The notes below the pieces were generated by a model that did not search any database, was not told the origin of the DNA, and worked only from the letters and a program-made list of their open reading frames with translations. From Falciphora oryzae (taxonomy: Eukaryota; Ascomycota; Sordariomycetes; Magnaporthales; Magnaporthaceae), in NCBI GenBank assembly GCA_000733355.1, contig JNVV01000022.1, positions 145,319 to 209,318 of the forward strand: 64,000 nucleotides of DNA, given 5' to 3'. This document shows positions 21,294 through 32,920 of the stretch, piece after piece. A program made the position numbers and the translations under genes. The first letter of the stretch is position 1; each line of letters begins with the position of its first letter.

Positions 21294-24174
21294 AAAAAAA
21301 TAGGTGGCAGGTGTTATGTCGTGCTCGGCCGGTTAAGGAGGCCGTGCTCTCGGAGCCGGCCCTTTTTCCCCTGTTCGACGCCCACGTGGAGATTGTATTC
21401 AGTGTGTGCCAAGTTGGGCTTGATGGCTCGGGCGCGGCTGGGAGTGGAGGACCAAGGGACGCTGGTTGGTCTATCCAAAGCGAAAAAATCAGGACGCTGA
21501 CGCCGCCTCTGCACGCAGGACCGCTTCCTACCCGCCGTGGTGTGTGGGGGCAAAGCGTCGGGGTCCCGCCGTGTTCGTAAGCTCGCTAAACTTTCTCTGT
21601 GCATACTGATTCCATCCTGGACCGTTCGTTCATAGGCCAGGTATTTTCTCGAACCTCACTTATCATGCGCAGCGGGGGAAGCTATGGGGTGATTCGATGC
21701 GGTGGGAAGCGGAGGATTACACGACCATCGTGTCCCCTGCAGGCGTCTGATGTCTCGAAAAACAACGACGGCGCTCCCGCGCTCTTCTCCGCATCGACTT
21801 GGGACGGGCGTGTGGGAGCAAGAGACGAGCCAGGAGATCGTCCAGGATCGCCAACCAAGCACTGTCTCGGTGTCTCTTTCATGGGCTCGCTCGTTTAGGC
21901 CCGACTGGCACTCCAGAATTAGCAGCTCAAGGGTCGAAGTAACCACCCAACGTCATGCCATTCGCGTCCCCCTCGGGGGCTTTCATTTGTCCTGGGGCGG
22001 AATTCACTCGTGCTCTCTGGTCCCACATATTTGCACCGACGAAGACCTTATGCATCACATGCCATGCACCCCTTTATCCCATCTTGGGATCGCGGGATAA
22101 AAAGTAAATTTATCTGGAGCAGGTTGGAACCCGGCCGCGCAAGGAAGGACGCTATTCTCTCCAGTTCAGGGGCCGAGAGAAAGAAGATCAGGCTCCGTGT
22201 CCTTCCGCAGCGTGTGCCGGAATTCCGCACATGCTGAACGGGGAGGACTCGAGCTGATGCGCCTGTGTCACCGCAATTGGAGTCGGTTAAGCGACGTCAC
22301 CTGCAGCTCTTCGGCCAAGCCAAACCGGTCACCGACGTTATGACTGGCCAAAAAACCGTAAACTAAACACGAGCGACACGCGTGGACACGAACAGTGGCA
22401 GATCGGATTCCGCGCGAGAAACCATGGAATTAACCCGATTCTGTCCGTCCCTGCATGCCTAACCTACCACTCAGACTTGCAGGCCGGGTCATGGGAAGGA
22501 CGAGTGGCGGCAGCGAAGGTTGACTCAACCGGCGGCGTTTGCGAACCGAGACAAAAAAGCATGCAAATAACAAAAAACAGTCACACCAGACTCCATTCCG
22601 GGCCCCTCCTCCATCCTCCACCCCCACCTTTTGGCCTCTTGTTTCCTCGGTGGCCGCAGGATTGGGCACCAAAGCCTAAGATAAACACCAGGGCTCATTG
22701 GCGCCATTAGAACCACCTGACCCCAACAAACCTTGCGGCAGCAGGGATAAAGGGACAAAAGGACTGCGGCTCTGCGATCTCTTCGCGGAGAAACAGACGG
22801 TTTTTCGCGGAGCAGGAGCAGGAGGTTGGTTGGAGCGTGCGAACCGCCCCCATCCGTGCGGAGAAGGTAAAATGACGCCTGGAAACACCAAGCGTCGTGA
22901 GTGATGGAGCTATGTAAAAGTTATCAAAGGGTTGATGAAACGAAGAAAAAAAAAAAGGGATGCAAAAGAGCGGCACATGGCCAGCCCCTCATCATCACAT
23001 CACTGATCACACCGGTGCGTGCCTGACATCTTCCTCAGTCCCATTTCTTTTCATCATTTTTCCGCCGTCTCCTCTCAAAGAGTTCGCTTCTTTGCGTTAG
23101 GTCAGTGGAGCAACACACCCCGGCCCGCGCCCCGAGGCGTAATCTTCAAGCCAAGCCGGCAATATCGGCATGGGCAAAATGGTTCTGACACCCACCCATT
23201 CGTTTCATTCACTCCCGTCATCACTCGGGACTGGACTGGCCCACTTTTCCCGTCCCCGTCCTCCGTAGATCACGGAGACGCCGAAGCGTGCGGAACGCTT
23301 CGCCTGCGGTTCGCGTCGCACGGGTGCGACTGTGCACGACGAGAAAAAAGTACCCAGGCACGCCAGGCCATAGAAATTCATAGGCAGCGTGGCAGCACAC
23401 GACAGACAGCGACAGGCCCTTTTCTTCTTGCTTATGCTTGGCTTCGTCAAGAGGGCCATCGCCTTGTCTACGTGTTCATGTCAGGAGGTTTGGGGGCTGG
23501 ATTGGCGGCTAACGCCTTACCAATCTCTTGGCTCAGTGATTCATGCCAAGCACGTCAGATCTGGTCTTCAGCGTCAAAAATGACATTAATCTAACTGCTC
23601 ACCTCTTGTGTCTTGGACCCCTAAGCTTTGTCCAAAGGACCACTGGAGCATAATGAAGGGGCCAGCATCCGAAGCATTGAGACGTTTTCAAGAAGACAAC
23701 AAGCCAGTCGTTTTGTCCCCCGTTGAATTAGTGCAAGAGGATGGTGGAAGCTCATAACCCGAGACATCCAAGACCAGAACCTTCCAAGCAAATGAGCTCC
23801 AGCGCTCAGTGTTGCTCAGGCCACTAAAGCACAGCCTGTTACTTCATAACCGATGCATTACGAACTTTCGTATACGTCCATGAAACCACGGAAAGATGAC
23901 GGACCCTGGTACGGTTCCAGCGGCGTCCTCAGCTCAAGTACTTGGGATATGTGCCGAACATTCGTTCAACAGATGAGGTGCTGTGGAAGACAATGAGTAA
24001 AAGCAAGACCGAAAGCCAGGGCCAATGAACCGTCATTCGCCCACCGAGAAGCGCCGATGCTAGGAGGGATGTGTCATGCCATCTTCAGTAAAGCCGAGGT
24101 CTAGTCCAAAACGATAATAACGTGTGTAACTTGTTGTTGATGTTGTCGTGAAAGTCGCGTCCGAGGTGGTTCGT
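20038..24174. other. Gene-poor 4.1 kb, no gene recognised
   Basis: No frame on either strand shows recognisable domains or convincing splice structure. It contains an A27 run at 21264-21290. The first few hundred bases should hold the promoter of the small gene, and the last part the ARL1 3' flank. A fast-evolving small gene or noncoding RNA could be hidden here and only transcript data would show it. Confidence 0.5.
21264..21290 (+). repeat. A27 homopolymer
   Basis: 27 consecutive A, then GG and eight more A. No target-site duplication or retroelement coding sequence was noticed next to it, so I treat it as a simple repeat rather than a LINE/SINE tail. Confidence 0.9.
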
Positions 24175-25016
24175 TTATTCTTGTGATACAGTTTGCTGTT
24201 TACTCTTGTTAGACATCCGGGAGACGACGACGGAGGCAGGATACGAGTGACCGTGCCGATGTGGGCACATCGAGAGCGCGAGGCGTAGCTGGGTCGGGCT
24301 AGAAGCAAAAAAGAAAAGTACTCACCACAAGCCAGTCCATTCCCTCGTTCACGCCACTACCGTCCACGGCGGAGCAGGCCATGATACTCCAGTTCCTGTC
24401 CCGCAGCTCGCCTAGGCGCAGGGCCTGCGAGATGTCGCCGGCCCCCTTGGCGCCGGGCTGATCCTGCTTGTTGGCGAAGACAAGAAGCGAGGCGTCCTTG
24501 AGTTCCTCCTCGTTCAGCATTGCCGCCAGTTCGTCTGCTGCCGTCTGCAGGCGCTCGATATCGGTCGAATCGACAACGAAGATGACGGCCGCTGTGTTGG
24601 CATAGTAGCACCGCCAGTACGGTCGGATCGATGTTTGTCCACCCAGATCCCAGACGTTGAAGTTTAGGTTCTTGTAAGTCACCGACTCGACGTTGAACCC
24701 TATCGTCGGTATCGTCGTGACAACCTCTCCTATCTGTAGTGGGGCGATGTTGTCAGGGGCATGCTGCCACGAAGCTGCGGATGGGCCTTCCGGAGGATTT
24801 GTCGTCTTCGGGGGTTAAAGTAGGCAAGCTCATACCTTTAGCCTGTATAGCAGCGTAGTCTTGCCGGCGTTGTCCTGTGGGCGGCGGGTTAGCTTTGGCC
24901 ATGCTTTCGGCGGGCGCCGCCGGATCGGAGTTCCCCCTTACAAGACCCAGGATCAGGATCCGTATCTCCTTTTTCGACCAGATCAGGCCCGAAAGCCACG
25001 ACACACTCTGGCCCAT
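24175..25016 (-). CDS. ARL1: ARL1-type ARF-like small GTPase
   Basis: Four exons, 25016-24942, 24874-24836, 24733-24326 and 24195-24175, coding 180 residues. Arl1 recruits GRIP-domain golgins to the trans-Golgi. GTP-binding motifs are split over exons: GLDNAGKTT spans the first intron, then WDLGGQ, NKQD and CSAVDGSG. Gly2 after the start Met (MGQSVS) fits N-myristoylation. The segments [16 protein letters not shown] and [10 protein letters not shown] are closer to Arl1 than to Arf or Arl2/3. The last exon codes only QTVSQE; the alternative of reading through the exon 3 donor would end in a hydrophobic tail unlike the family. The third intron is about 130 nt with branch TCTAAC. The gene is divergent from eL39. 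Confidence 0.95.
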
Positions 25017-25619
25017 TTTGTCTGGTTCACTGGGCGCAAGACGGCACCCTCACTCGGTTCCTATCAAAGGCGGTCGCGTCGCTTGCCTTGCAGATCGGTA
25101 CAAGGCGCGGGGTGATGACAAATGCCGCGGGCTTGGGGATCCAGACGGTGAAGATGGGTGGGTAGAGTTCCCGCGTGCCGTTCGTGTCTTCTCTCGCGTG
25201 TGCTGGAAAGTGCTGTTGGTGGACGCGGTCGGTCGTTGACGGTTGCTGTGAGGCCTGGGCTTGCTGTTCCAAGGTTCCGAGCTGCATGACATCCGCCTCG
25301 GCCACGGGCCACTCCAGCAGGCAAAACTCCATGTGAGTGGCCAAATCGGGCTTTAAGACAGGTGGACGGTGAGCACGAGCCTCCGCCTCAGAAAGTGCCA
25401 AAATCGGGAAGGGGCGGCCACGAGCAAGCCACACTTTCCAGCCCCATCTTTCCCGCACGTGAGTAAATCAAGCCACAGTGAAGGACCCTCCCTTGCCCAA
25501 ACCGCCGCAAATACCCTATCAACGCACCAAACCCGAAAATACCCCATTTTGCTTCCCGCTTCACTCAGCACAACGAAGAAAAAGAGGCCATCTCTGCATT
25601 TGACGAAGCAACCATCAAA
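25017..25619. promoter_or_regulatory. Divergent promoter region of ARL1 and eL39
   Basis: 603 bases between the two start codons. It must contain both promoters and 5' leaders. I recognise no specific ribosomal-protein promoter motif with confidence. Confidence 0.5.
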
Positions 25620-26161
25620 ATGCCGGTACGCACGCCCCACGAATATCCTTGACGCAGACTTCATGTTTGCCGTTGCTCGTCGCTGCTGGTGGAATTTTGC
25701 AGAACTGCCGCGGCGGCGCGGTCGTGAGGAGGAAAATTGGCAGCGCAGGATGGAGGGATGCAGCGATTGCATTCCCGAGACAGCATGCTAACTTGGCCCA
25801 CCGATGTCGACAGAGCCACAAGTCTTTCCGCACGAAGCAGAAGCTCGCCAAGGCGCAGAAGCAGAACCGCCCGATCCCGCAATGGATTCGTCTGCGGACA
25901 GGCAACACCATCCGGTACGGCGAATCACCCCGAGCCCTCTCCTAGTGCCTAGCCTCGCTCCTACTGGCGGGACATCGCGGGATGGCAAACGCCTCTGAGA
26001 ATCAATGTCCTATGGAATAGAGGCTGGCCAGATTGGACCCCTTGCCAGCTCGTCTCGGGGCGCCGCGCGTGAATAGACTTAGCCGCTGACGATTATGTGT
26101 TTGGAATCACAGCTACAACGCTAAGCGGAGGCACTGGCGCAAGACCCGCCTCGGCATCTAA
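25620..26161 (+). CDS. RPL39: 60S ribosomal protein eL39 (L39)
   Basis: Three exons, 25620-25625, 25814-25914 and 26113-26161, encode 51 residues, the standard eL39 length. Exon 1 holds just the codons for Met-Pro. The protein reads [20 protein letters not shown], then [20 protein letters not shown] and an end in [11 protein letters not shown], which is essentially the universal eL39 sequence. eL39 lines the lower part of the ribosomal exit tunnel. The introns (188 and 198 nt) are long relative to the coding sequence, with branch sites GCTAAC and GCTGAC. I looked for C/D snoRNA boxes in both introns and found none. Without splicing no frame reveals the gene. Confidence 0.97.
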
Positions 26162-27270
26162 GCGCTCTCTCATGTCCCAGTCCACGGTTTCTCTTGTTCT
26201 CCGACTTCTTTACAACGCCCACCACTGGCTCGCCCTCAGTCATCAACCCCGCACCAAGACTGTCCTTGGCGGCCGCTGGCTCCCGAGGCCATGATGACGG
26301 GCAATGAAGCGGGCAAAACGATTCTACTCGGAGTTCGGTTTTGATGGATGACTGGAGGGAGGAAAAGCACCGTGATTTGTCGGGTCTCACTGTCGAGACG
26401 CCGAGTCACCGGTATGCCGTCATTTCTCTTTTTTTATTTTTTATGGTCATTGCATGTTACGGGCAAATAAAACGGAAGTCAAATGAGGATTCCCCTTCGC
26501 CGTCGCCTCATTTCCATGATCAAGCGGGTTGTTCCTGATGTCGACCTGGACAGCGACTCCCACGTCGCTGAATTGATACACTATCAACATACGACGTAGG
26601 TGCGTGTGTATCACTTAGTTCTTTCCATATAGGCATCCTCGATCGTCACCCAGTGACCGAGACTTGGCCGTCTCTGTTGAAGAGTTCTTGGGTTGTCTAG
26701 GTGCGCGTACACGAGCACTGCCTCGCCGAGTGACGCTATTCATGGCGCACCCCGGTCGCGGGAGTGGAAAGATCACGATGTCCTTGGTACTCAAGGCATT
26801 GCCGCCATCATAACTCAAATGCATTTTGAATTTATCAATGGCCTCAAGGGGGTTCAAGGATGCGGTTAGACGTGAGTCAAACCCATGCTTGTAATTCTTC
26901 TTCTACCAAGCGACAATGCAGATCCAAAGTCCGAGTGTCCGGGAACGAGTATCGCTGAGGACCTTATGGTGGTGTACCTAAGATCCGATAAAGGCCATAC
27001 GCCGCCGCGACTGTCCAGCACTGGAGACTGGGGGTATGATTCCACTGGCCGTGAGAGAGTGAGGGGAAACTTGCCGAGGTAGCAATACACTAGTGAAAAA
27101 CGCCTCCCTCCATGAATTGCCAAATGGAAGATGTAACGAAACCGTTGCCGCTCGCGCTGGATGTGGGCAGTAGAGCCGGCCTGGGGTGTTTCGCCGACTG
27201 CGATAGCGTGTTGGACCCTCGAGGCGTCTCGAAGCCGGCCCATCCTGAAAAATCAGACGTCCTTCGGCAC
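26162..27270. other. Intergenic between eL39 and SKP1 3' ends
   Basis: 1.1 kb where eL39 (+) and SKP1 (-) converge. It is long for two 3' UTRs, but no gene was recognised on either strand. Confidence 0.5.
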
Positions 27271-27969
27271 TTAGCGGTCCTCGGCCCACTCGTTCTCGCG
27301 ACGGATTTGCTCCTCCTCCTCTGGTGTAAAGTCGTTCGTGATGTTGAACGTCTTGCGAATCTCCTCGGGCGACTTGCCCTTGATCATGTTGGCCACGGTT
27401 TTGCAGCCGACATCAAGGAGAGGCTTGATGTCCAGGTAGTTGGATGCCTGTAAAACACGGTGGAGGTTAGTTGGACGTCGTTGCAGTTGAAGAGCCCAGA
27501 CAGAGGGGTAAGCGGGGATGGCGGGATCGGTTCAGGAACACGTACAAGGATGATCTCGAAGAGCATCTCCTGGTCGACCTGCATGAACTTCTGATCCCAC
27601 TCGTCGATATCGGTCGTCTTCTTACGGTTCTCCGTGTCCTCGTCATTGGACTGAGCGGGATCGTTCTTGTGGTGCTCGCACCATTCGAGGACCTTCCTGA
27701 GCACGGCCTCGGTAACATTGGGGATGGGAATCGGGGTCGACGCAACCATGTCCTCGCCGAGATCCGAAATCAGGTCCTTGATCAGGCGAGAACGGCATGC
27801 GACAGCGCGATCTGCATTGCTCGAATGTTAGCAAGAGCGGCCACGGGTGCCTGGGCACCGAGAGGCGCCAGAGCATGTCGCAAACGGTCGGATTCTTGCA
27901 CATACCAACCTCGATGGCATTGCCATCGTTGCTTTGCAGCGAGACCTTCTGAAGGGTTCCCTCCGACAT
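27271..27969 (-). CDS. SKP1: SKP1, SCF ubiquitin ligase adaptor
   Basis: Three exons, 27969-27906, 27811-27546 and 27447-27271, coding 168 residues, the normal length. Skp1 bridges cullin-1 to F-box proteins in SCF E3 ligases. The N-terminal POZ-like fold contains [19 protein letters not shown] and [21 protein letters not shown]. The C-terminal F-box binding helices follow: [33 protein letters not shown], and the end ENEWAEDR, all near-invariant. An acidic loop with [17 protein letters not shown] lies between them. Introns are 94 and 98 nt. Confidence 0.97.
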
Positions 27970-29722
27970 TTTTAGCGGCGTGAGTAATGGAGAAGGCGGT
28001 GTCGATGGTGTCGTCGATGGTGTCGTCGATGGTGCGATGGTATCGGGTGCGAGAGCAGAGGTTGGCGATCAGCGTTTGCGTCGTTGGCGACGGTGCCTGA
28101 AGGCCTCGAAGCGTCAGTATCAGGCGGGCGTAATAATGCAAAACGTGGTCGGTGGCGGCGGGAGAAGGCGAGGGAGGTGGTTTAAATAGAGGGCCGGACG
28201 TACAATGAAGAGAGGTTCTGGGACAAAGGCGTCGAGTGGTCAGGGACGTGAAGTTAGGCAGAAGTGTGGAAGGAACAAGGATGTCTTCGCGCTCACTCGC
28301 AGCAGTGATGTCCGGAACAGGCACACACTCACTGCAGCGCCTACCTGTTGGTTTCGCGCGGGGCAGGTGGAATAGAGTGGAGTCGCAAAGGTCTGCGGCT
28401 GTGGTGCCTTGTGCGGAAGCACGGGCTTGGGCGGTGAATGCAGGCAGCTAGCGTCGATTCGGGCTGTGACTGTGGCCACTCACCACTCCACCTTTCGCTT
28501 ATGTACTCTCAGCTCCGCTTCAGCCACAAGACAGCACGAGCTCAGCCAATTCCTGAGCGGTATTGAGTTGAGGAGGTTTGCTTTCACCTCGTCCAAGTGC
28601 TATCCGATTCTGAAGTGAGAGGTGAGTTTGGCTGACCAAATGTTTTCACACTACTTGGGTTGCCGCACCCCGCAAGCAGAAGCAAGTCAAAGTCCAAGAG
28701 CTTCCATTCCCGGAGGTTGAGTGTTGCCCCTGGCCTGCCTTTGCCTGTCCTCTGGCGGCGGCAAAGGGTCGCTCCACCGGCCTCCTCCTTATACTAACCA
28801 GGTAGTTATCACCAATGATCGCCTGAGATCACCAGTAGGCCCGAGAATGCTGTCGTCTACCCAGTCATTCCCACGCCAGTGTCGGCAACATACGCCGGTC
28901 TCGCAAGGAAGCGAGGGAAACATAGGTCATAGGGAACTGGTAGTTCAATAATCCAGGGCATTTCAGGAATGAGGAATGGGACATAGGCAATACCACAACA
29001 ACGGACAACGGATGTGCTTTCGATTATAGATAATATGGGTGAATTGTTTTGGCACGCGTGTTCGGAATCTTGCCCGAGGACGCATCGGGCTCGGAGAGAC
29101 GTGCTGCAGAAACGGGAAAGTATTCTTGCCTCACCGATCCATGTAATCCATGTCTCGAGGAAAGACGAGATCATGGCATCAGTTTCTAACTAGAACCCAG
29201 GTATGACAGTCCATAGAGTAAGTAGCTCAATGCGCCATTTTCAAATAACCATAATGGTAGGTGCGCTTGCCGAGGGCGGCGGCCCCTTCTTTTAGGAGTG
29301 GGTTAGCCCCAGGCATCCCGCAGAGATGGGTGTGGCAAGCGCAAATTGGTTGCATGATCTGCCGGATCCCTGCAAGGGTGCCAGCGAGCACAACCCGTGG
29401 GTGAAATCACCAGGTGCTCTCCTGTCTTTGAAATTTCGACCCCCCAATAACAAATCCAATCATTTCTCGCGCGCGAGCGCAATCTACGGGGCCTGTTTGC
29501 TCTTGTTCCATTCTCCCACCCTCTTCTTCGATTCGACACACTCCTTTCTTCCTATTACTCCGATCATGGCATGTTTTGCTTCCTGCAGCCGCCTGCCGCG
29601 TTCTTCCTCCTCCGCCAGACCACCGCGTTTCTGATGCGCCCCAACTGTTGCAGCAGAAGCAGCAGTCGCCGCAACCTTTCGTCGCCCACCACCTTGTCCT
29701 CCTCGCCCAGCGCCAGGCCAAC
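27970..29722. other. Divergent upstream region of SKP1 and SMP3
   Basis: 1.75 kb between the two start codons, with the SKP1 leader containing a short tandem repeat. No further gene is seen. Confidence 0.5.
27999..28030. repeat. Short tandem repeat, 12-base unit
   Basis: GGTGTCGAT followed by two perfect copies of GGTGTCGTCGAT and a partial GGTGCGAT. It starts about 30 bases upstream of the SKP1 start codon, so it probably lies in the 5' leader. Confidence 0.8.
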
Positions 29723-31728
29723 ATGTGGCGGCGTACATACCTACTGCTAGCCCTCGTGAGGCTATGGTTTGCGCTGTCGCCCAGCTATCTCCACCCCGAC
29801 GAGAACTTCCAAGGCCCCGAGGTCATCGCAGGCAAGTCGTGCCCTTCCTACTGATACCGCGCCGGAGTTACCAAACTGGGACATATCGTGGCGCATGCTT
29901 CTACTGTTTTATTTCTCGTCTTCGTGCGTCGCTGCAGCTTCATCTGATGCTTGCTGTGGATGCGCTGCACCTCATTCTCGTTTGTCCAGTAACAACCTGT
30001 ATCTCCTCTTATCAAGCAATGCGGGAAGCTTAGGATTTGGTGGGGGCATAAGATCCAGGACAACACCAGCTAATGCTCGGTTTCCCCGTATCCAACAGGC
30101 CAGATTTTCAGCTATCCGGTTCGACACACCTGGGAATTCACGAGCGACCGCCCGATCCGAAGCGTCTTTCCACTATGGCCGATCTACGGGCTTCCCATGC
30201 TTCTACTTCGGTGGGTCTGGATTGGAAATGGCAAGGACGGGGAGATCCCGCCGGTTGCCGTCTTCTGGTCGCTCCGTGTCCTGATGTTTGTCCTCGGGTT
30301 TGTTCTCGAGGACTGGGCAATCCATGAGTTGATCTCTTCGAAGCGCGACCAGCGGACCGCCGTACTCCTCGTCGCCTCCTCCTATGTCACCTGGACGTAC
30401 CAGACACACACCTTTTCGAATTCTATCGAGACGTTGGTGGTCGCGTGGAGCTTAGTGCTCATTGAGCGCATCGTGGCAAGTCCGGTAAGTCGCATCCGGG
30501 TTGCCTACAGGGGTCTCGAATAAAGGGGAGATTTTGTGGGCGCATCGCCAGTCGCATGTGGGCCGACTCGCTGACCATTGATTGACACCACCAGCGCGAC
30601 TCACTTATGGCCTCGACGGTATTGGGGATGCTGGCAGTCTTCGGCGTCTTCAATCGAATTACTTTTCCCGCTTTCCTCCTCATTCCCGGAATTCGATTGA
30701 TCCCACACTTCTGGAATAGGTATGGTTGCGACATGCCCCCTGAATTTTTCTTGGCAAACACCGACGCTAACATTGCCAATACCAGGCCCTTATCTCTCGC
30801 TGTGCTGTTGCTCTCTGCATTGCTTACCACCGTTGTCGCTATAACACTCGACACGGCGTTCTACACGAAGCACCAGGTGTCATGGGCGGACATCGTGTTC
30901 AACCCGGTCATTACGCCTTTGAACAACCTGCTTTACAATATCTCACCAGACAATCTTGCTCAGCACGGTCTCCACCCGTGGTATCAACATCTCCTGGCCA
31001 ATATTCCTTTGCTGCTCGGACCAGGTGCCCTTCTGCCCCTTGTCAGCACTCAACTCTCGTCAAGGCTCTACTCCGCCATATCTGGGCTTTTCGTTCTGTC
31101 GATATTCCAGCACCAGGAGGCCCGATTCTTGCTGCCTACAGTGCCTTTGATCCTATCGTCGGTGAGGCTCCCAAGGAGTCGTCCGCTCAGACGAGCATGG
31201 ATCACGGCGTGGGTCATATTCAATACGGCTATGGGTGTGTTGATGGGTGTCTATCACCAAGGTGGAATCATACCGACGCAAGTCTTCATGAGCAAGCAGC
31301 CGGATGCAACCACCGCGATTTGGTGGAAGACTTATTCACCTCCTATATGGCTGCTGAATGGCAAGAACGAGGTGCTCGAGACTAGGGACGTGATGAGTCT
31401 GGGAAGGGAGGACCTCTTTGCTCAGCTGGAGGCCATGGCAACCTGCGACACGCCAGCAGATAGGAGGAGCCTGGGGTATCTGAGGGAGAAGAATGGAACC
31501 TACCTGATCGCGCCACTCTCGGCGACCGGGCTGGACCCGTACCTCTCTAACAAGGGGCTCGATGGGCTTAGGTTCAGGGAGGTATGGCGCCACAAAAAGC
31601 ATTTCAACTTCGACGATCTGGACTGGGGAGAGGACGGCGTGTGGAACACTCTCAATCGCCTATTCGGGAGACGGGGACTCGCGGCCTGGAGGGTTACGAA
31701 GAGCTGCCCCGGGAAGAAGGGGCAATAG
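29723..31728 (+). CDS. SMP3: GPI mannosyltransferase 4 (SMP3, GT22 family)
   Basis: Four exons, 29723-29831, 30099-30484, 30595-30719 and 30786-31728, coding 520 residues. Smp3 adds the fourth, side-branching mannose to the GPI anchor precursor in the ER. The GT22 signature HPDE is at residues 24-27 ([17 protein letters not shown]), after a first membrane segment. [34 protein letters not shown] and [17 protein letters not shown] are family features, with several further hydrophobic segments. The first intron starts with GC (G|GCAAGT), not GT: only this junction restores the AGQIFSYP reading. The third intron (30720-30785, 66 nt, branch GCTAAC) is in frame without a stop; removing it joins HFWNR to PLSLAV, as I expect for the family. 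Confidence 0.93.
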
Positions 31729-32266
31729 CCATGCTACAAGACAGTAATGTAATCCCAGCGTTTTGTGTTTGACAATATGGGCTTCGGGCGCAGAGATATC
31801 TTGAAGCGACCATATCCAGGCGACTATGATGATGCGATCCACCTGCGGAAGGGATTGTCGCCTGGTCAATGTCGCGATAGGGTATCTTTCTAACAAAGCC
31901 GAAAGTTCAAATGCGCCGCTAACATGCAGCCTCTTAGAGCGGCAAAGCTCTCCACTCACGTCGTCATCATCTCGGCTGACTCCGTTGCCCGCAATGAGCC
32001 GTGCCTGGCTAAGCCGGCAGGGCTGGAAGACGAAAGGGTGGCCCAAGCTCCCGATCTAATCCACTTGCGGTGGCCCTGCCCCGCTGCTGAGGCGCGAACA
32101 AAAATTGTACCTGCCCGCGACGTGGAGTGCTCAAGTGGGCAGATTTTGGGTTCCAGCGACAACGGCACAGAATCCACCGCTGCGGCTTCTACCGGACCAA
32201 ACTTTGTCACCCCCAGCCATAAACCAAACAGCTCCGGACATAGGCCTGCTCCTGCTCTCCTTCAAG
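31729..32266 (+). other. Intergenic, SMP3 3' flank and PET100 promoter
   Basis: 538 bases between two plus-strand genes with no recognisable feature. Confidence 0.55.
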
Positions 32267-32625
32267 ATGGCTCGGCTTAACCTAGAAGTCTTCAAGGTAA
32301 CGCTTACCCACCGGAGAAGACTGGGCCAAACAACGACTTCATTACTGACTGAGGCGTTGAACCCGGCACAATCCAGTTCGGCATGTACGTCATGTTCCCA
32401 ATTGGGATCATGTTCTATTTCGGCACCAACCTCGACCAACGGTTCGCCGTGCCTGATTTCTGGCCCAAGCCCGAGCAGGCCAACAAGGTGCCCCTCGAAG
32501 CGGACGAGATACGGGCCGAGCTGGAGCGGCTCCGGGCCAGGAGACTGCTGAACAGGGATAGGCGACTAGCTGCCGAGGTGGCTCAGGAGAAGGCACGGGC
32601 TCAAGACCAGTCACAGTCGGAGTAG
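32267..32625 (+). CDS. PET100: PET100, cytochrome c oxidase assembly factor
   Basis: Two exons, 32267-32296 and 32377-32625, separated by an 80-nt intron, code 92 residues. Pet100 is an inner-membrane mitochondrial chaperone needed for complex IV assembly. The start MARLNLEVFK is on exon 1. The single membrane segment with its flanks, FGMYVMFPIGIMFYFGTNLD, and FAVPDFWPKP are diagnostic. The C-terminal half is charged and probably helical (EIRAELERLRARRLLNRDRR). The next gene, converging from the right, also appears mitochondrial. Confidence 0.95.
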
Positions 32626-32666
32626 ACAAAGCCACTCCATGCTGTCAGCGAGGAGGAACAGGCGCT

Positions 32667-32678
32667 GGGGGGGGGGGG
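32667..32678 (+). repeat. G12 homopolymer
   Basis: Twelve consecutive G in the PET100 3' flank, 42 bases after the stop codon; a likely slippage site. Confidence 0.85.
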
Positions 32679-32920
32679 ATTGGGTCCTTTCAAACAGGCC
32701 TATGTACGATGACCGGGACGAAGCGTTGGTAATTCTGGGACACACGAACTCTGTATCATCTTTGGGGCGGCAGCCGGGTTCTTGATCTATGAGAAGCGTT
32801 TATTTTGGCAGGACTTGATGATGTGACAGCGCGATTCTCTCCGCCGCATGTGTCTATACGGAATAGGGGTCTGGAATATTTGTCCAGAAGGAAGTGATAT
32901 ATGGTTTGTATCGCCACTGG

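Noticed and set aside
21264..21300. A-rich run as the tail of a retroposed element
   Set aside because: No reverse transcriptase, tRNA-derived promoter or flanking duplication was noticed; treated as a simple repeat.
25626..26112. Possible snoRNA in the eL39 introns
   Set aside because: No RTGATGA C-box with a matching CTGA D-box, and no H/ACA pattern was seen in either intron.
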